In this document: piece by piece, positions 63,768 through 64,000 of the stretch
Position numbering within the stretch: position 1 is the first letter of the stretch
Layout: each line of letters begins with the position of its first letter
NCBI GenBank assembly: GCA_963839685.1
Contig: CAWIVS010000011.1
Span: 1,178,001 to 1,242,000, forward strand
Origin: CADEED01 sp963839685
GTDB lineage: Bacteria > Pseudomonadota > Gammaproteobacteria > Steroidobacterales > Steroidobacteraceae
Length of the DNA: 64,000 nt
Direction: 5' to 3'
The notes under the pieces: model-generated
What the model saw: only the letters and a program-made list of their open reading frames with translations
Databases searched by the model: none
Told to the model about the DNA's origin: nothing
Made by a program: the position numbers and the translations under genes

Positions 63768-64000
63768 ATGTTTGAATTAATGGACGCTTACAGCCAGAAC
63801 GCTGTAATCAAGGTCATAGGAGTAGGGGGTGGCGGCGGCAACGCGGTCGCCCACATGGTCACGAGCGGTATCGAGGGCGTGGAGTTCATGTGCATCAACA
63901 CCGATGCGCAGGCGCTCAAGCACTCCAAGGTCAAGACTTCGCTGCAGATCGGCTGCAACATCACCAAGGGTCTCGGCGCCGGCGCCGACCCCGAGGTGGG
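63768..64000 (+). CDS. ftsZ: Cell division protein FtsZ, 5' part
   Basis: FtsZ is the tubulin-like GTPase of the division ring. Only the first 77 codons are in the window, including the GTP-binding start VIKVIGVGGGGGNAVAHM and FMCINTDAQAL. AAGGAG (63754-63759) is a good ribosome-binding site eight bases upstream. It is separated from ftsA by a 79-base gap. Confidence 0.97.
   Translation, partial: MFELMDAYSQNAVIKVIGVGGGGGNAVAHMVTSGIEGVEFMCINTDAQALKHSKVKTSLQIGCNITKGLGAGADPEV

Overview
The window is a 64 kb piece of a GC-rich gammaproteobacterial chromosome. Evidence: a complete canonical mraZ-to-ftsZ division/cell-wall cluster, an lptC-lptA-lptB-rpoN-hpf-rapZ lipopolysaccharide/sigma-54 block, petABC followed by sspA-sspB, an lpoA/yraN/rsmI block and a type A RNase P RNA. 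The combination (mpl, sspAB, lpoA, ibaG, kdsC/kdsD) fits a free-living Gammaproteobacterium near the Xanthomonadales/Nevskiales/Steroidobacterales; that placement is inference from gene order and base composition. I saw no tRNA genes, CRISPR arrays, prophage or intact insertion sequence.

Layout. 1-7704: the 3' end of adk with an arginine-rich tail, rnd (reverse), a small membrane protein, mpl, a LON-domain protein, a reverse cluster (cpdA, TraB-like, CPBP protease) and a methyltransferase. 7984-14247: tkt-gap-pgk and pyk, with a reverse NIPSNAP gene between. 14264-22393: an accessory stretch with a broken penicillin-acylase gene, a MoxR ATPase/VWA pair, two badly broken exported-protein genes, a peroxiredoxin, a patatin and a phosphopantetheinyl transferase. 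22364-30092 (reverse): mgtE, rapZ, hpf, rpoN, lptB, lptA, lptC, kdsC, kdsD. 30130-31688: ibaG and murA. 32024-37180: a four-gene signalling locus comprising a TonB-like protein with a degenerate receiver, a membrane CheA-like kinase with HPt but no CheW-type domain, a CheY-like regulator and a CheX-like phosphatase. 37245-42961: degS-like protease, petABC, sspAB and a carbonic anhydrase. 43124-46704: yraN, lpoA, rsmI and rnpB. 47065-64000: the dcw cluster mraZ-rsmH-ftsL-ftsI-murE-murF-mraY-murD-ftsW-murG-murC-murB-ddl-ftsQ-ftsA-ftsZ (ftsZ cut by the window end).

How it works together. Most of the window builds and divides the envelope: murA and the dcw mur genes make lipid II, mpl recycles murein peptide, lpoA would activate a murein synthase, kdsD/kdsC/lpt genes make and export LPS, and the dcw genes form the divisome. 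The petABC complex and glycolytic enzymes provide energy.

Two general observations colour everything. First, at least twelve genes, including the normally essential mraY, murG and murB, are split by single-base frame changes with the full protein recoverable across frames; the sequence probably carries residual indel errors, so broken genes should not be read automatically as pseudogenes. Second, several genes start only 6-12 bases after a -10-like box and lack a Shine-Dalgarno sequence, suggesting very short-leader or leaderless transcripts. The most interesting biology is the 32-37 kb signalling locus, the basic tail on adenylate kinase and a dispersed family of inverted-repeat elements.
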